A stretch of 64,000 nucleotides of DNA from Amycolatopsis sp. CA-126428 (lineage in GTDB: Bacteria; Actinomycetota; Actinomycetes; Mycobacteriales; Pseudonocardiaceae), in NCBI RefSeq assembly GCF_002904335.1, contig NZ_PPHF01000094.1, forward strand, positions 1 to 64,000, written 5' to 3'. The stretch's first letter is position 1; the number at the start of each line of letters is the position of its first letter. Position numbers and translations under genes: made by a program. Of the stretch, positions 27,754 to 35,809 are shown one piece after another. The notes below the pieces were generated by a model that was given only the letters and a program-made list of their open reading frames with translations, had not been told where the DNA came from and did not search any database.

Positions 27754-28883
27754 GCGCTCGCCTTCGCCGCGACGGGCGTGAAGCTGGTGCGGCGCATGGT
27801 TTCTTCGTAGGCGCCGATCGCCTCGAGCAGGCCGAGCCGGCCCCGGTCCGCGTCGGCCAGCGCCTCGCCGAGGCGGTGCGCGTCCCGCATCGCCACGTTG
27901 CCACCGAAACCCGGGGCCAGGTGGATGGCGTCGCCGAGGACCGTCACCGGGCTGGCGGGCCACGCGGGCATCGGCGGGATCGTCCCGATCCGGAGCGCGG
28001 CCGTGACGTCCGGCCAGGCCTCGGCGACGATCAGCCGCAGCGTCGGGTGCAGGTCCGCGGCCAGCTCCTGAGCCTGGTGCCACACCGAGGCCGGTGAGCC
28101 GAGCCGCTCTTGTGTGCAGGGCAACGCCCACATCACGTAGTCCTCGATGTCCACGACCGCGCGAGAACTCAACGCGGGCAACAACTCCTCCCGCGCGGTC
28201 ACCGGCCGCCGGGTGAACCGCAGCACACCCAGCGCCATCATCGTGCCGCCCGCACTCGCGGTGGCCGGGCTGTCGCCGACCAGCGCCGGCAACCCGGTGC
28301 CGGCCACCGCGCGCAGCGGCGTCGCCCCCATGACCATGCGTCGTCCCGTGTCGGCCACCCGCACGTCCGGCAAGTAGCGGCGGCGCACCGCCGAACCGAT
28401 TCCGTCCGCGCCGACCAGGACGTCCCCGGTATCCGTGCCGCCGTCGGCGAAGAAGGCCCGGACCGTGCCGTCGGCGCGCCGCTCGAACCGCGTGAACCCG
28501 GCTCCGAACCGGACCACGTCGTCCAGTCCGGTCAGCAGCACCGCCCGGAGCAACGGCCGGTGGACCTGCCGGCCGGGCCGCGCCCGGCCGGCCGAACCGT
28601 CGGACGGCCGGGTACCCACGACGGTCAGCTCTCCGTCCACTTCGGACAGTGTGAGGGTCTGCTCGCGCGGCCCGCCCGTGGTGGCTTCCGCCATCGCGAC
28701 GTGCGCTGGAGGCAGGCACGCCCGCAGCGCCGCCGCGCCCCGGTCGTCGAGGTGCAGGCTCACCCCCTGCCGACGTCCCTGCGCGCCATCCCGCTCGTGC
28801 ACCGCGACGTCGATGCCCGCCCGGCGGAGCCCGTGGGCCAGCGTCAGCCCACCGAGGCCCGCGCCGATCACGATCACTCTCAT
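27750..28883 (-). CDS. FAD-dependent monooxygenase
   Basis: A 377-aa class A flavoprotein monooxygenase. The N-terminal Rossmann motif is VIVIGAGLGGLTLAHGL (3-19), the DG motif is VLVGADGIGSAVRR, and the GD motif VLGDAIHLAPGFGGN binds the ribityl chain. The catalytic domain resembles the TetX/salicylate-hydroxylase-like group, which hydroxylates aromatic substrates or antibiotics. It starts at ATG 28883, overlaps the DUF3159 gene by four bases, and faces a TetR gene with an inverted-repeat operator between. Its substrate is unknown; a drug-modifying role is possible but not shown. Confidence 0.9.
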   Translation of the reverse strand: MRVIVIGAGLGGLTLAHGLRRAGIDVAVHERDGAQGRRQGVSLHLDDRGAAALRACLPPAHVAMAEATTGGPREQTLTLSEVDGELTVVGTRPSDGSAGRARPGRQVHRPLLRAVLLTGLDDVVRFGAGFTRFERRADGTVRAFFADGGTDTGDVLVGADGIGSAVRRRYLPDVRVADTGRRMVMGATPLRAVAGTGLPALVGDSPATASAGGTMMALGVLRFTRRPVTAREELLPALSSRAVVDIEDYVMWALPCTQERLGSPASVWHQAQELAADLHPTLRLIVAEAWPDVTAALRIGTIPPMPAWPASPVTVLGDAIHLAPGFGGNVAMRDAHRLGEALADADRGRLGLLEAIGAYEETMRRTSFTPVAAKASA

Positions 28884-28894
28884 GTCCCCAGCCT

Positions 28895-28916
28895 TTCTTC
28901 ACCACTTGATGAAGAA
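28895..28916. promoter_or_regulatory. candidate TetR operator
   Basis: An inverted repeat with exact arms TTCTTCA (28895-28901) and TGAAGAA (28910-28916) lies 12 bp upstream of the monooxygenase start. A further half-site, GATGAAGAA, is at 28953-28961, near the TetR start at 28984. Both share GATGAAGAA. Position between divergent genes suggests binding by the TetR protein. Confidence 0.55.
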
Positions 28917-28983
28917 CACGCTACGGCGAGTCCGCGCAAAACTCCACCGGCCGATGAAGAAATGGTGCTAGGCTTCGGTGGTC

Positions 28984-29586
28984 ATGACGGAAGACGGCAC
29001 CCACGGCCGCCCCGGACGCTGGCGGTCCGGCGCGGAGAGCAAGCAGCGGATCCTGCAGACCGCGCGTGAACTGTTCGGCGAGCACGGTTACCGCGCCACG
29101 ACCGTGCGCGCGATCGCCACCGCGGCGGGGGTCGACCCGGCAATGGTGTTCTACTTCTTCGGCACCAAGCAGGGCCTGTTCGGCGCCGCTGTCGAGATGT
29201 CCGAAAACGTCCCGCCGGCCATCGAGTCGATCTTCGCCGGCGACCTCGACACCATCGGCGAGCGCATCATCCGGACCCTGGTGGAGAACCTCGACAAGTC
29301 CGGCCGCACCCCGCTCGTGATGCTGACCAGATCGGCGCCGAGCGACGCCCAGTCCCAAGAGCTGCTGCGCGAATTCATCGACCGCGAAATCACCGACAGG
29401 CTGGCCGCGCTGCTCGGCACGCCGGACGCCGCGCTGCGGGCCGCCATGGTCAACGTCCAGATCCTCGGTCTCACGGTGGCGAGGTACATCATGCGGATCG
29501 AACCGATCGCGTCCGCCTCCGTCGACGAACTGGCCGACAGGTTCGGTCCGCTGGTGCAGCACTGCCTGACCGCACAGGCTCGGTAG
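28984..29586 (+). CDS. TetR/AcrR family regulator
   Basis: A 200-aa repressor from ATG 28984; GTG 28978 would add two residues. The helix-turn-helix spans about 18-62 (RILQTARELFGEHGYRATTV, then AAGVDPAMVFYFFGTKQGLF). The FYFFGTK recognition end and the C-terminal domain starting at AAVEMSENVPPAIE resemble the TetR_C_17 subgroup of mycelial actinomycetes. It is divergent from the monooxygenase-DUF3159 pair and probably represses it through the TTCTTCA/TGAAGAA site. Confidence 0.92.
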   Translation: MTEDGTHGRPGRWRSGAESKQRILQTARELFGEHGYRATTVRAIATAAGVDPAMVFYFFGTKQGLFGAAVEMSENVPPAIESIFAGDLDTIGERIIRTLVENLDKSGRTPLVMLTRSAPSDAQSQELLREFIDREITDRLAALLGTPDAALRAAMVNVQILGLTVARYIMRIEPIASASVDELADRFGPLVQHCLTAQAR

Positions 29587-29626
29587 GATCTTCTCCGCCG
29601 GGTCGGGGGATTCCGGAGGGGGAACC

Positions 29627-30280
29627 TTGTTCGACGAAACGCGTTCGACGCTGTCCAGCCACGACCAGACGACGGTCCACGGCCCCGTGGGCTCCACCGA
29701 GCGGACCGACGGGTTCGCGATCGCGTCGTTCCTCTGCGGCCTCGTCGGCCTGGTGCCGCTCGCCGTGCTGTTCGGCATCCGTGCGCTCGTCCGCACCAAC
29801 CGATCGGGGCGCGGGCTGGCGGTGGCCGGCCTCGCGCTCAGCGTGCTCTGGCTGGGCGTCGGCGTGGTGAAGGTCGCGCCCGTGCTGTTCGCGCACCCGG
29901 TTGCCACGCTCGCGCAGCTGGCCTCCGACGGCAAGGACTCCATCCACGCCCTGGGTACGGGCGACTGCTTCGACTCCGGCGCCGACGGCGAACACGTCAC
30001 CCGGATCCCGTGCGACAAACCGCACGACGAACAGATTTTCGACCGCATCGACGTGGGCGAGACCGCTGATGCCTACCCGGGCCTCGAAGCGATTCGCGAA
30101 CCGGCGCTGACCACCTGCCGGATCGCGGCGGCGGCCTACTTCACGACGGGCACCCCGCCGTCGGGACTCGAGTTCTTCGTGCACCTCCCGACCCGCGAAT
30201 CCTGGATCGCCGGCGTACGCGCGGCGACCTGCACCTTCGGGCGGCCGGGCGAGAAGCTCACCGCGTTCGTGCAGCCCTGA
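29627..30280 (+). CDS. DUF4190/septum-formation-domain membrane protein
   Basis: A 217-aa protein from TTG 29627 behind GGAGGGGGA. Residues about 30-85 hold two membrane helices in a DUF4190 pattern (DGFAIASFLCGLVGLVPLAV, then GRGLAVAGLALSVLWLGVGV). The extracellular C-terminal part carries the Septum_form pattern: GTGDCFD, then VTRIPCDKPHDEQIF, with four cysteines (two more near TTCRIAA and ATCTFG) that probably form disulfides. Family members are surface proteins linked by name to septation in actinobacteria; their biochemical role is unclear. It stands alone between a TetR gene and the conservon. Confidence 0.8.
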   Translation: MFDETRSTLSSHDQTTVHGPVGSTERTDGFAIASFLCGLVGLVPLAVLFGIRALVRTNRSGRGLAVAGLALSVLWLGVGVVKVAPVLFAHPVATLAQLASDGKDSIHALGTGDCFDSGADGEHVTRIPCDKPHDEQIFDRIDVGETADAYPGLEAIREPALTTCRIAAAAYFTTGTPPSGLEFFVHLPTRESWIAGVRAATCTFGRPGEKLTAFVQP

Positions 30281-30297
30281 CCGGGTTCGGGCCCGGT
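30280..30297. terminator. small hairpin after the septum-domain gene
   Basis: ACCGGG (30280-30285) pairs with CCCGGT (30292-30297) across a 6-nt loop directly at the stop codon, and lies between two convergent genes. No U-run follows, as usual in actinomycetes. Confidence 0.4.
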
Positions 30298-30334
30298 TGC
30301 GCATGCGATCGAAAGCCTGGCGGCCCGTCCGGGG

Positions 30335-31543
30335 TCACCAGGCCAAAGTGAACTTCACCGGCAACGCCGCCAGGCCGCGGAACAGCGGCGACGGCCGCCA
30401 CTCCAGCGTGTCGGGCGGCACCGCCAGCACCACGTCCGGGAGGCGGTCGAGCAGGACTTCGATCGCGGCCTCGGCGATGACCTTGGCGATCTCCTGGGCC
30501 GCGTACGGACACCGGTGTTCGCCGTGGCTGAACGACATGTACGCCTGGTTGCCGGTCGACGCCTGCGGGACCGGGCGGACGAGCGGGTCCTGGTTGGCCG
30601 CGGCGAGGCCGAGGATGAGCAGGTCGCCCTGGCGGATCTGCCGGCCGCCCAGCCGGAGGTCGTGGACGGCGAACCGGCCCGGGAAGTTCTGGGTGGGTGT
30701 GTCCTCCCAGAGCACCTCGTTCAGCGCCTGGCCGACGCTGCGACGGCCGCCGGACAACGTCATCGCGAAGCGGTCGTCGGTGAGCATCAGCCGCAGGGTG
30801 TTGCCGATCCAGTACGCGGTGGGCAGCTGCCCCGCGTTCATCAGGTGGAGCAGGTCCTCGGTGATCTCCTCGCCGGCGAGCGCGGCCGGGTGGGCCAGCA
30901 GCCGCGACGTGACGTCGGGTCCGGGATCGCGCCGCTTGGACTCGACCATTCGCCGCACCTTGTCCCGGACGCGCGCGTAAGCCTCGTTCGCGCCCTCGCC
31001 GGCGGCGTGCGTCCGGTAGACGTCACGGACCAGGTCGCCGGTTTCCGCGGCCGGCACGCCGATCATCCGGGCGACGACGGGCAGCGGTATCCCGTCGGCG
31101 TACTGCGTGATCAGGTCCGCCTCGCCGGAGCCGGCGAAGGCGTCGATGAGCTCGTCGGCCACCTGCTGGGCCCGCGCGCCCAGGTCGAACTGGTCGACGG
31201 CGCCGAGCGCTTCGTCGAGCGCCTCGGCCCGCCGCCGGTGCTCGGCGCCCTCGGCGAACATCATCGTCGGCTGGTAGCCGAGGAGCGGGAGCAACGGCCA
31301 GTCCGGCGGCACCCGGTCCCAGGCGTTCCAGCGCCGGGAGTCGCGCCCGAAGACCTCCGGATTGCTCACGACGTGCTGCACCTCTCGGTAGCCCAGGACC
31401 AGCCACGCCGGCAGGTCGCCGTCGAGCAGGACCGGGGCCACCGGCCCGTGCGCCCGCCGCAGCTCCGCGTAGAGGTCGGCGGACTTCTGCTGGAATCGCG
31501 GCCCGTACAACGGCGTGGCGAGGGCGGGCTGGGGCGTGGTCAT
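30335..31543 (-). CDS. cvnE: conservon cytochrome P450 (CvnE, CYP157-like)
   Basis: A 402-aa P450 at the end of the conservon. The heme-thiolate loop is SFSHGEHRCPYAAQEIA with Cys345. Two normally conserved P450 features are altered. The helix-K ExxR motif reads NEVLW, with Trp in place of Arg, and the oxygen-activation helix reads NAGQLPTAYWI, lacking the acid-alcohol pair. Loss of ExxR is known for the CYP157 P450s encoded in Streptomyces conservons, so this fits CvnE rather than a damaged gene. The start overlaps the GTPase stop as ATGA. It may serve as a signalling or structural partner instead of a standard monooxygenase. Confidence 0.9.
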   Translation of the reverse strand: MTTPQPALATPLYGPRFQQKSADLYAELRRAHGPVAPVLLDGDLPAWLVLGYREVQHVVSNPEVFGRDSRRWNAWDRVPPDWPLLPLLGYQPTMMFAEGAEHRRRAEALDEALGAVDQFDLGARAQQVADELIDAFAGSGEADLITQYADGIPLPVVARMIGVPAAETGDLVRDVYRTHAAGEGANEAYARVRDKVRRMVESKRRDPGPDVTSRLLAHPAALAGEEITEDLLHLMNAGQLPTAYWIGNTLRLMLTDDRFAMTLSGGRRSVGQALNEVLWEDTPTQNFPGRFAVHDLRLGGRQIRQGDLLILGLAAANQDPLVRPVPQASTGNQAYMSFSHGEHRCPYAAQEIAKVIAEAAIEVLLDRLPDVVLAVPPDTLEWRPSPLFRGLAALPVKFTLAW

Positions 31544-32148
31544 GACGCGGTCTCCCGGGCGGAGGACAGGGCGAAGAGGTGGTTGACGAGGGTGAGCAGG
31601 ACGGTCTTGCCGGAGTCGCGCCGCCGGGCGTCGCAGTCGATCAGCGGGACGTGCGGGGACAGGTCGAGGGCCTGCCGCACCTGGTCCAGGGTGTGTTCCG
31701 GCCGGCCGAAGTTGTTGCGCGCCACGATGAACGGCGTCCCGTGGTGTTCGAGGCGGTCGATGGAGTACCAGGAATCGGCCAGCCGGCGGGTGTCCACCAG
31801 CACGACGGCGCCCAGGGTGCCGGCGAACAGGCGGTCCCAGAGGAACCAGAACCGCTCTTGGCCCGGCGCGCCGAACAGGTACAGCACCATGTGCTCGTTG
31901 AGGGTGATCCGCCCGAAGTCGAACGCGACCGTGGTGGTGGTCTTGCCGTGCGAGGCGCCGTCGTCGATCCCGACGCCCGCCTGCGTCATGGTTTCCTCGG
32001 TGCTCAGCGGGCGGATTTCGCTGACCGAACGGACCATGGTCGTCTTGCCCACCCCGAACCCGCCGACGATCACGATCTTCAGCCCGTCCCTGGCGGTGCT
32101 CGGCAGCGGCGTACGGGCGTCTTGCTCAGAGCTTCTTGAGTCCAACAA
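31540..32148 (-). CDS. cvnD: conservon small GTPase (CvnD)
   Basis: A 202-aa Ras-like/MglA-type GTPase. The P-loop is IVIVGGFGVGKTTMVRSVSE, followed by TTTVAFDFGRI (switch I region) and LYLFGAPGQERFWFLWDRL (DxxG-equivalent GAPGQ). The NKxD guanine motif is weak (FIVARNNFG), as is usual for CvnD proteins. The frame starts at TTG 32148 inside the 3' end of cvnC, a 23-bp overlap typical of conservons. CvnD is thought to act with CvnA-C as a membrane-linked complex resembling eukaryotic G-protein-coupled signalling. Confidence 0.92.
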   Translation of the reverse strand: MLDSRSSEQDARTPLPSTARDGLKIVIVGGFGVGKTTMVRSVSEIRPLSTEETMTQAGVGIDDGASHGKTTTTVAFDFGRITLNEHMVLYLFGAPGQERFWFLWDRLFAGTLGAVVLVDTRRLADSWYSIDRLEHHGTPFIVARNNFGRPEHTLDQVRQALDLSPHVPLIDCDARRRDSGKTVLLTLVNHLFALSSARETAS

Positions 32149-32485
32149 GCACCTGCTTCAGGGTTTCGAGATCGGGCAGACGGGCGTCGTCGGGAGCCGA
32201 CGACGGGTGGCGGGCGGTGATCCGGCCGGTGTCGAGCAGGTCGCACAACAGGATCTTCACGACGCTCACCGGCAGGCCGAGCTCCGAGGAGACCTCCACC
32301 ATCGCCGTCGGGTGCCGGCACATCCGCAGGATCTTGACGTGCTCGGACTGCATGCCCGGAACCGGATCGCCTTCGCTCACGATCAGCGTCACGAGGTCCA
32401 GAGCGCTTTCGTTCGCACGGCTGCGCCCGCCGGTGACGGTGTACAACCGGTCCGGGTCCTCGCGGTGCAGGTCTTCCCGGCTCAT
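32126..32485 (-). CDS. cvnC: DUF742 protein (CvnC)
   Basis: A 119-aa DUF742 protein with the family hallmarks RLYTVTGGRSRANESALDLV near the N-terminus and EVSSELGLPVSVVKILLCDL, a winged-helix-like segment, followed by DTGRITARHP. In conservons it works between the roadblock protein CvnB and the GTPase CvnD. Its start lies one base after the cvnB stop and its end overlaps cvnD, so all four genes form one translational unit. Confidence 0.93.
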   Translation of the reverse strand: MSREDLHREDPDRLYTVTGGRSRANESALDLVTLIVSEGDPVPGMQSEHVKILRMCRHPTAMVEVSSELGLPVSVVKILLCDLLDTGRITARHPSSAPDDARLPDLETLKQVLVGLKKL

Positions 32486-32486
32486 G

Positions 32487-32909
32487 TCATCCGGCCGCGG
32501 TGCCGCGGCCGGGGTCGGGGCGGGGCGGGGCGGTCAGGTGCTCGCCGATCTGCTCGACGAGCTCGTTCATGTTGTGGCCGATGACGCCCACGTCCGCGTC
32601 GTCGCCGGCGATCACGGCGAGGTGCGCGCCCTCGCCGGCTTCCACGATGAACAGCATCCCGCCGTGGAACTCCGTCATCGACTGCCGGACGCCGCCGGTC
32701 CCGTCGCCGAACTCGATCGACGTGCCGTACGCCAGGCTCTGGATGCCCGAAGCGATGGCGGCCAGCTGGTCGGCCTGGTCCATCGTGAGCCCCCGGGTGT
32801 GGCAGAGCTTGAGCCCGTCCTTGGACAGCACCAGGGCGTGCCGGGTGCCCGGCGTCTTGCTCAGGAGGTTCTCCAGCAACCAGTCCAGGTCGTGATCCGT
32901 GGTGTTCAT
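32487..32909 (-). CDS. cvnB: roadblock/LC7-domain protein (CvnB)
   Basis: A 140-aa roadblock protein (MglB-like). Visible features include DLDWLLENLLSKTPGTRHAL at the start, SKDGLKLCHTRGL, QADQLAAIASGIQSLAYGTS and the conserved strand MLFIVEAGEGAHLAVIAG. Roadblock proteins regulate MglA/Ras-like GTPases, so the likely partner is CvnD. The ATG at 32909 overlaps the cvnA stop as ATGA, and GGAGGA lies a few bases upstream. Confidence 0.93.
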   Translation of the reverse strand: MNTTDHDLDWLLENLLSKTPGTRHALVLSKDGLKLCHTRGLTMDQADQLAAIASGIQSLAYGTSIEFGDGTGGVRQSMTEFHGGMLFIVEAGEGAHLAVIAGDDADVGVIGHNMNELVEQIGEHLTAPPRPDPGRGTAAG

Positions 32910-34267
32910 CGGCTGTCCTCCGAAGGAGCGGAAGGGCGGGTTCCCCGGCCGGCCGCGCGGAAGGCGCTGAACCGCGCACCGGCGTCGGCACGGGCCGGGG
33001 CGGGGCTCGCCGCCGGCGGCGAGCCCGTCTTGGGCGCGGCCGCCAGCGTCTGCCCGCGACGTCGCTGCGGCAGCCCGGACGACGCACTCTCCACTTCGGA
33101 CTCGGTCGCGGCGGGCGTGGCGGCGGCGGGTGCGGGCGGCGCGGCCGCTGGGCTCGGCGTGCCCGGCCGGGCGTCCGGTTCGGGTTGCGTGATCAGTTGC
33201 CGCGGGATCATGACCACCACTCCGGTGCCGCCCCGCGCGGACGGCCGGAAGTGCACGGTCAGGCCGTGTTTGCGCGCCAGGCACCCCACCACCGCCAGTC
33301 CCAGCCGGGTACCGGACAGCGTGGTCAGGTCCAGCGGCTCGGAGGACACCGCCCGCACGGCGCGCTCCAGCGCCGCGGGGCTCATGACGAGGCCACTGTC
33401 CTCGATGGTGACCACGACCCCCGCGTGCACTTCCTCCACGTACACGTGCACGTTCTCCGACGGAGGCGAAAAGGCGGCGGCGTTGTCCATCAGTTCGGCC
33501 AGTGCGTGCATGACGCCTTCGGCGGCGTACCCGGCGACCGCGACGGTGCTCGTCGAGTGCGTTTGCACCCGCTGGTAGGCGCTGATGCGCCCCATCGCGC
33601 CGCGCAGGATGCTTTCCATCACGATCGGCTTGGTCCAGCGCCGGCCGGACCGGGCCCCGGTCAGCACCGCGATGCTGTCCGCCAGCCGGCCCGCCTGCGC
33701 GGTGCTGTGGTCCAGCTTGAGCAGGTCGCCGAGCACGTTCTCGTCGTACCGGCCTTCCATCTCCCGCAGGTCGGCCAGCATGCTGGTGGCCAGCGCCTGA
33801 ACCCGGCCGGCGGCGTTGGCGCAGGCCGCCATCGTCGCCGCGCGCATGCGCTCTCCCCGGCCGATCTCCTGCGCGACCGTGCCCAGCAGCCGCCGGTGGA
33901 CGCCGTCGACGGACCCGGGCACCTCGGCGAGCGCGGTGTCCACCGACGCTCCATCGCGCACGCGCTGGACCACGGCGGGCAGCGTGTCGTCGGCGAGCCG
34001 GACGACCTCCGCGTCCAGCGCCGCGGCGTGGCCCCGCAGGTGGCGCACCGCCTGCACGCAGTACGCGGCGACCGTGACCGCGGCGCACACCACCACGGCC
34101 GCCACCGCGCCGTACCAGGCCACGAACGTCCGGTCCGCCGCGGGCGCCCCGGCCGTCATCCACCACCAGATCCCGCCGGTGACGACGATCGCGGCCGGCA
34201 GGACGAACAGGGCTCGCCCCACCGGCAGGCGGGCGGCCTGGTGGTGCGCGGGTAAGTGCACTGACAT
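32906..34267 (-). CDS. cvnA: conservon sensor histidine-kinase-like protein (CvnA)
   Basis: A 453-aa membrane protein. Two membrane helices (about 18-40, VGRALFVLPAAIVVTGGIWW, and 47-70) precede a cytoplasmic helical region with the CvnA dimerisation pattern LLKLDHSTAQAGRLADSIAV, in which the phospho-accepting H box is modified (LDHST). The HATPase domain has the N box AELMDNAAAFSPP, IEDSGLVMSP and GTRLGLAVVGCLARKHG. A Pro/Ala-rich disordered tail follows. CvnA resembles nitrate/nitrite sensor kinases and is the receptor component of the conservon. It starts at ATG 34267 in a 470-bp region without other genes. Confidence 0.93.
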   Translation of the reverse strand: MSVHLPAHHQAARLPVGRALFVLPAAIVVTGGIWWWMTAGAPAADRTFVAWYGAVAAVVVCAAVTVAAYCVQAVRHLRGHAAALDAEVVRLADDTLPAVVQRVRDGASVDTALAEVPGSVDGVHRRLLGTVAQEIGRGERMRAATMAACANAAGRVQALATSMLADLREMEGRYDENVLGDLLKLDHSTAQAGRLADSIAVLTGARSGRRWTKPIVMESILRGAMGRISAYQRVQTHSTSTVAVAGYAAEGVMHALAELMDNAAAFSPPSENVHVYVEEVHAGVVVTIEDSGLVMSPAALERAVRAVSSEPLDLTTLSGTRLGLAVVGCLARKHGLTVHFRPSARGGTGVVVMIPRQLITQPEPDARPGTPSPAAAPPAPAAATPAATESEVESASSGLPQRRRGQTLAAAPKTGSPPAASPAPARADAGARFSAFRAAGRGTRPSAPSEDSR

Positions 34268-34739
34268 CGATCAGGTCCTCGTGGGGCGCTCGGAGACAGG
34301 GACATCAGGGGTGCGGAACCGGAGCGCGCCACGCAGCGGCACCCGATATCGAGCGGTCGCGGGAAACGCGCCCGGGCTCGCGCGGCATTTCACTGCAGGG
34401 TGACCGGCGGACTGCCGTGGGGTCGGGTGGGGAAGCTTCGATCCAGGCTCCTCATTCCCTGCGACGGTCGCCTCGGCAAGGTGCGTGCCCGGTAACGCGC
34501 ATCGAGACGATGCGTCGCCGGCGGCGAGCAAGACCCTAGCGCCGATCTTTCCCGTTCGTAAGAGTCAATCTCCGGCGGCACCTTTTTCGCCGATCTTCGA
34601 CGTTTCCGGGAAGTCAATCTCCAACGAATCGGTCCGCGCATCGGGAAATGGGCGAGGAATCAGGTGCCCGACCCGCTTCGGCGATCCTCGCCGGGGCCGG
34701 CGGGCGGTGGACCTCGCCGGATCGACGTACGCTGCCCAG
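34268..34739. other. intergenic region upstream of the conservon
   Basis: About 470 bases between cvnA (leftward) and the SRPBCC-like gene (rightward). The promoters of both must be here. I see no protein-like frame with a ribosome binding site. The part around 34530-34660 is less GC-rich than its surroundings (runs such as TTTTTCGCC), as expected for promoters. No clear repeat or hairpin is evident. Confidence 0.45.
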
Positions 34740-35099
34740 GTGATCGAGATCGGTTCGCGGGCACGCACGCTGCCGGCACCGCCGCCGGTCGTCTGGGACT
34801 CGCTCGTGGAGCCTCGCCGGCCGGGCACCCGTCCGTGGCTCCACCTGCTGGCCGACGAAGTCGAACCCCGGGTCCTGGCCGCGGAGAAGCCCAGCCGGGC
34901 GGTGTGGTCGTCGTTGTGGCCGAGCCGGCCCGACGATCGGATCCAGTTCGCGCTGACGGCGTCGCGCGACGGAGGGACCCTGCTGAGATTCACCTTGGTC
35001 ACTCCCGGTGAAGCCCCCGATCAGAGCAAGACCGGCCACCTCCGGCGGCGGCTCAACCAACTGCTGTTCGCCGATCTCCGCTTCTCCTACGGCCAGTGA
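34740..35099 (+). CDS. SRPBCC/polyketide-cyclase-like small protein
   Basis: GTG 34740 gives 119 aa beginning VIEIGSRARTLPAPPPVVWD, which resembles the N-terminal strand-helix of START/SRPBCC proteins with a following W-rich helix (WSSLWPSRPDDRIQF) and a curved-sheet C-terminal strand (GTLLRFTLVTPGEAPD). It is found widely in actinomycetes as an uncharacterised protein. There is no signal peptide, and the ligand is unknown. The open frame extends upstream, but that part is not protein-like. It is convergent with the membrane-anchored protein gene at 35127. Confidence 0.7.
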   Translation: MIEIGSRARTLPAPPPVVWDSLVEPRRPGTRPWLHLLADEVEPRVLAAEKPSRAVWSSLWPSRPDDRIQFALTASRDGGTLLRFTLVTPGEAPDQSKTGHLRRRLNQLLFADLRFSYGQ

Positions 35100-35126
35100 G
35101 CCGCGCTGACCGGACCGGCCGGGCCG

Positions 35127-35675
35127 CTAGTCCCTGATCGTGCAGCCGTTCCTGGTGCAGATGGCGCGGTGCAAGTGGCTGTTGTCGAAGTCCCACAGCT
35201 CGACGTAGGCGATGGTGATCCCGCCCGGAGCGTCGCAGGGGATGTCGACGGCGAAGTCCCGGGTGTCGCCGACGGACGCCGTTCGTGGTTCCACACTCGA
35301 TATGCAGTGGGGGGACTCGCCTTGGAAGACGGCCGTCTTTTTCGCGGAGGCCGCTTTGACCGAGCCCGCGGTGTGAATGCTGCGGGCGTACCAGGTGATG
35401 GAGCCCTCGAGAAAGCCGGCGCCGTATTCCATGCGGAACGGCGTGACCGGATAAGCGGCCGGCGTGCTCGCGTAACCGGCCGCGGGGCCGGTGAGCATTC
35501 CGAGCGCTGCCAGTATTGCCGCGATCAAGACAACCGGGAATGCGCCGATTTTGTTCTTCGCCGTGGCCGGCCTCCGACCCGGTTGCCGTTCGCATCCCGG
35601 ACCCCGCCGGCGCGACAGCCGAAGCCCAGCCTCGAGCCGCTCCCGACGCGCCGATCGGCGCCAGTTCGCATCCAT
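35127..35675 (-). CDS. membrane-anchored exported protein, unknown
   Basis: ATG 35675 is chosen for GGGGAGG about 8 nt upstream. The 182-aa product has a basic N-terminus (1-45, many Arg), one membrane helix (about 46-68, IGAFPVVLIAAILAALGML) and an outer C-terminal domain of about 110 residues with four cysteines (SPHCISS, IPCDAPG, AICTRNGCTI). The outer part looks beta-rich. I do not recognise the family. It is divergent from the BTAD regulator and could be under its control. Confidence 0.65.
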   Translation of the reverse strand: MDANWRRSARRERLEAGLRLSRRRGPGCERQPGRRPATAKNKIGAFPVVLIAAILAALGMLTGPAAGYASTPAAYPVTPFRMEYGAGFLEGSITWYARSIHTAGSVKAASAKKTAVFQGESPHCISSVEPRTASVGDTRDFAVDIPCDAPGGITIAYVELWDFDNSHLHRAICTRNGCTIRD

Positions 35676-35809
35676 CGTCAACGCCTCCCCACGTTGCCAC
35701 CGGTGAGGGAATGCTCGCAGCGACCGCTTCTCGAACGCTGTACACCAGGAGCGGACGCACATAGCGCCGATTCACCCAAACGGTCCTGTACCCGGCCGGT
35801 TTTTCTGGT

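Noticed and set aside
34271..34641. Small genes between cvnA and the SRPBCC gene
   Set aside because: Frames there lack ribosome binding sites and have low-complexity composition; the region is better explained as promoters.
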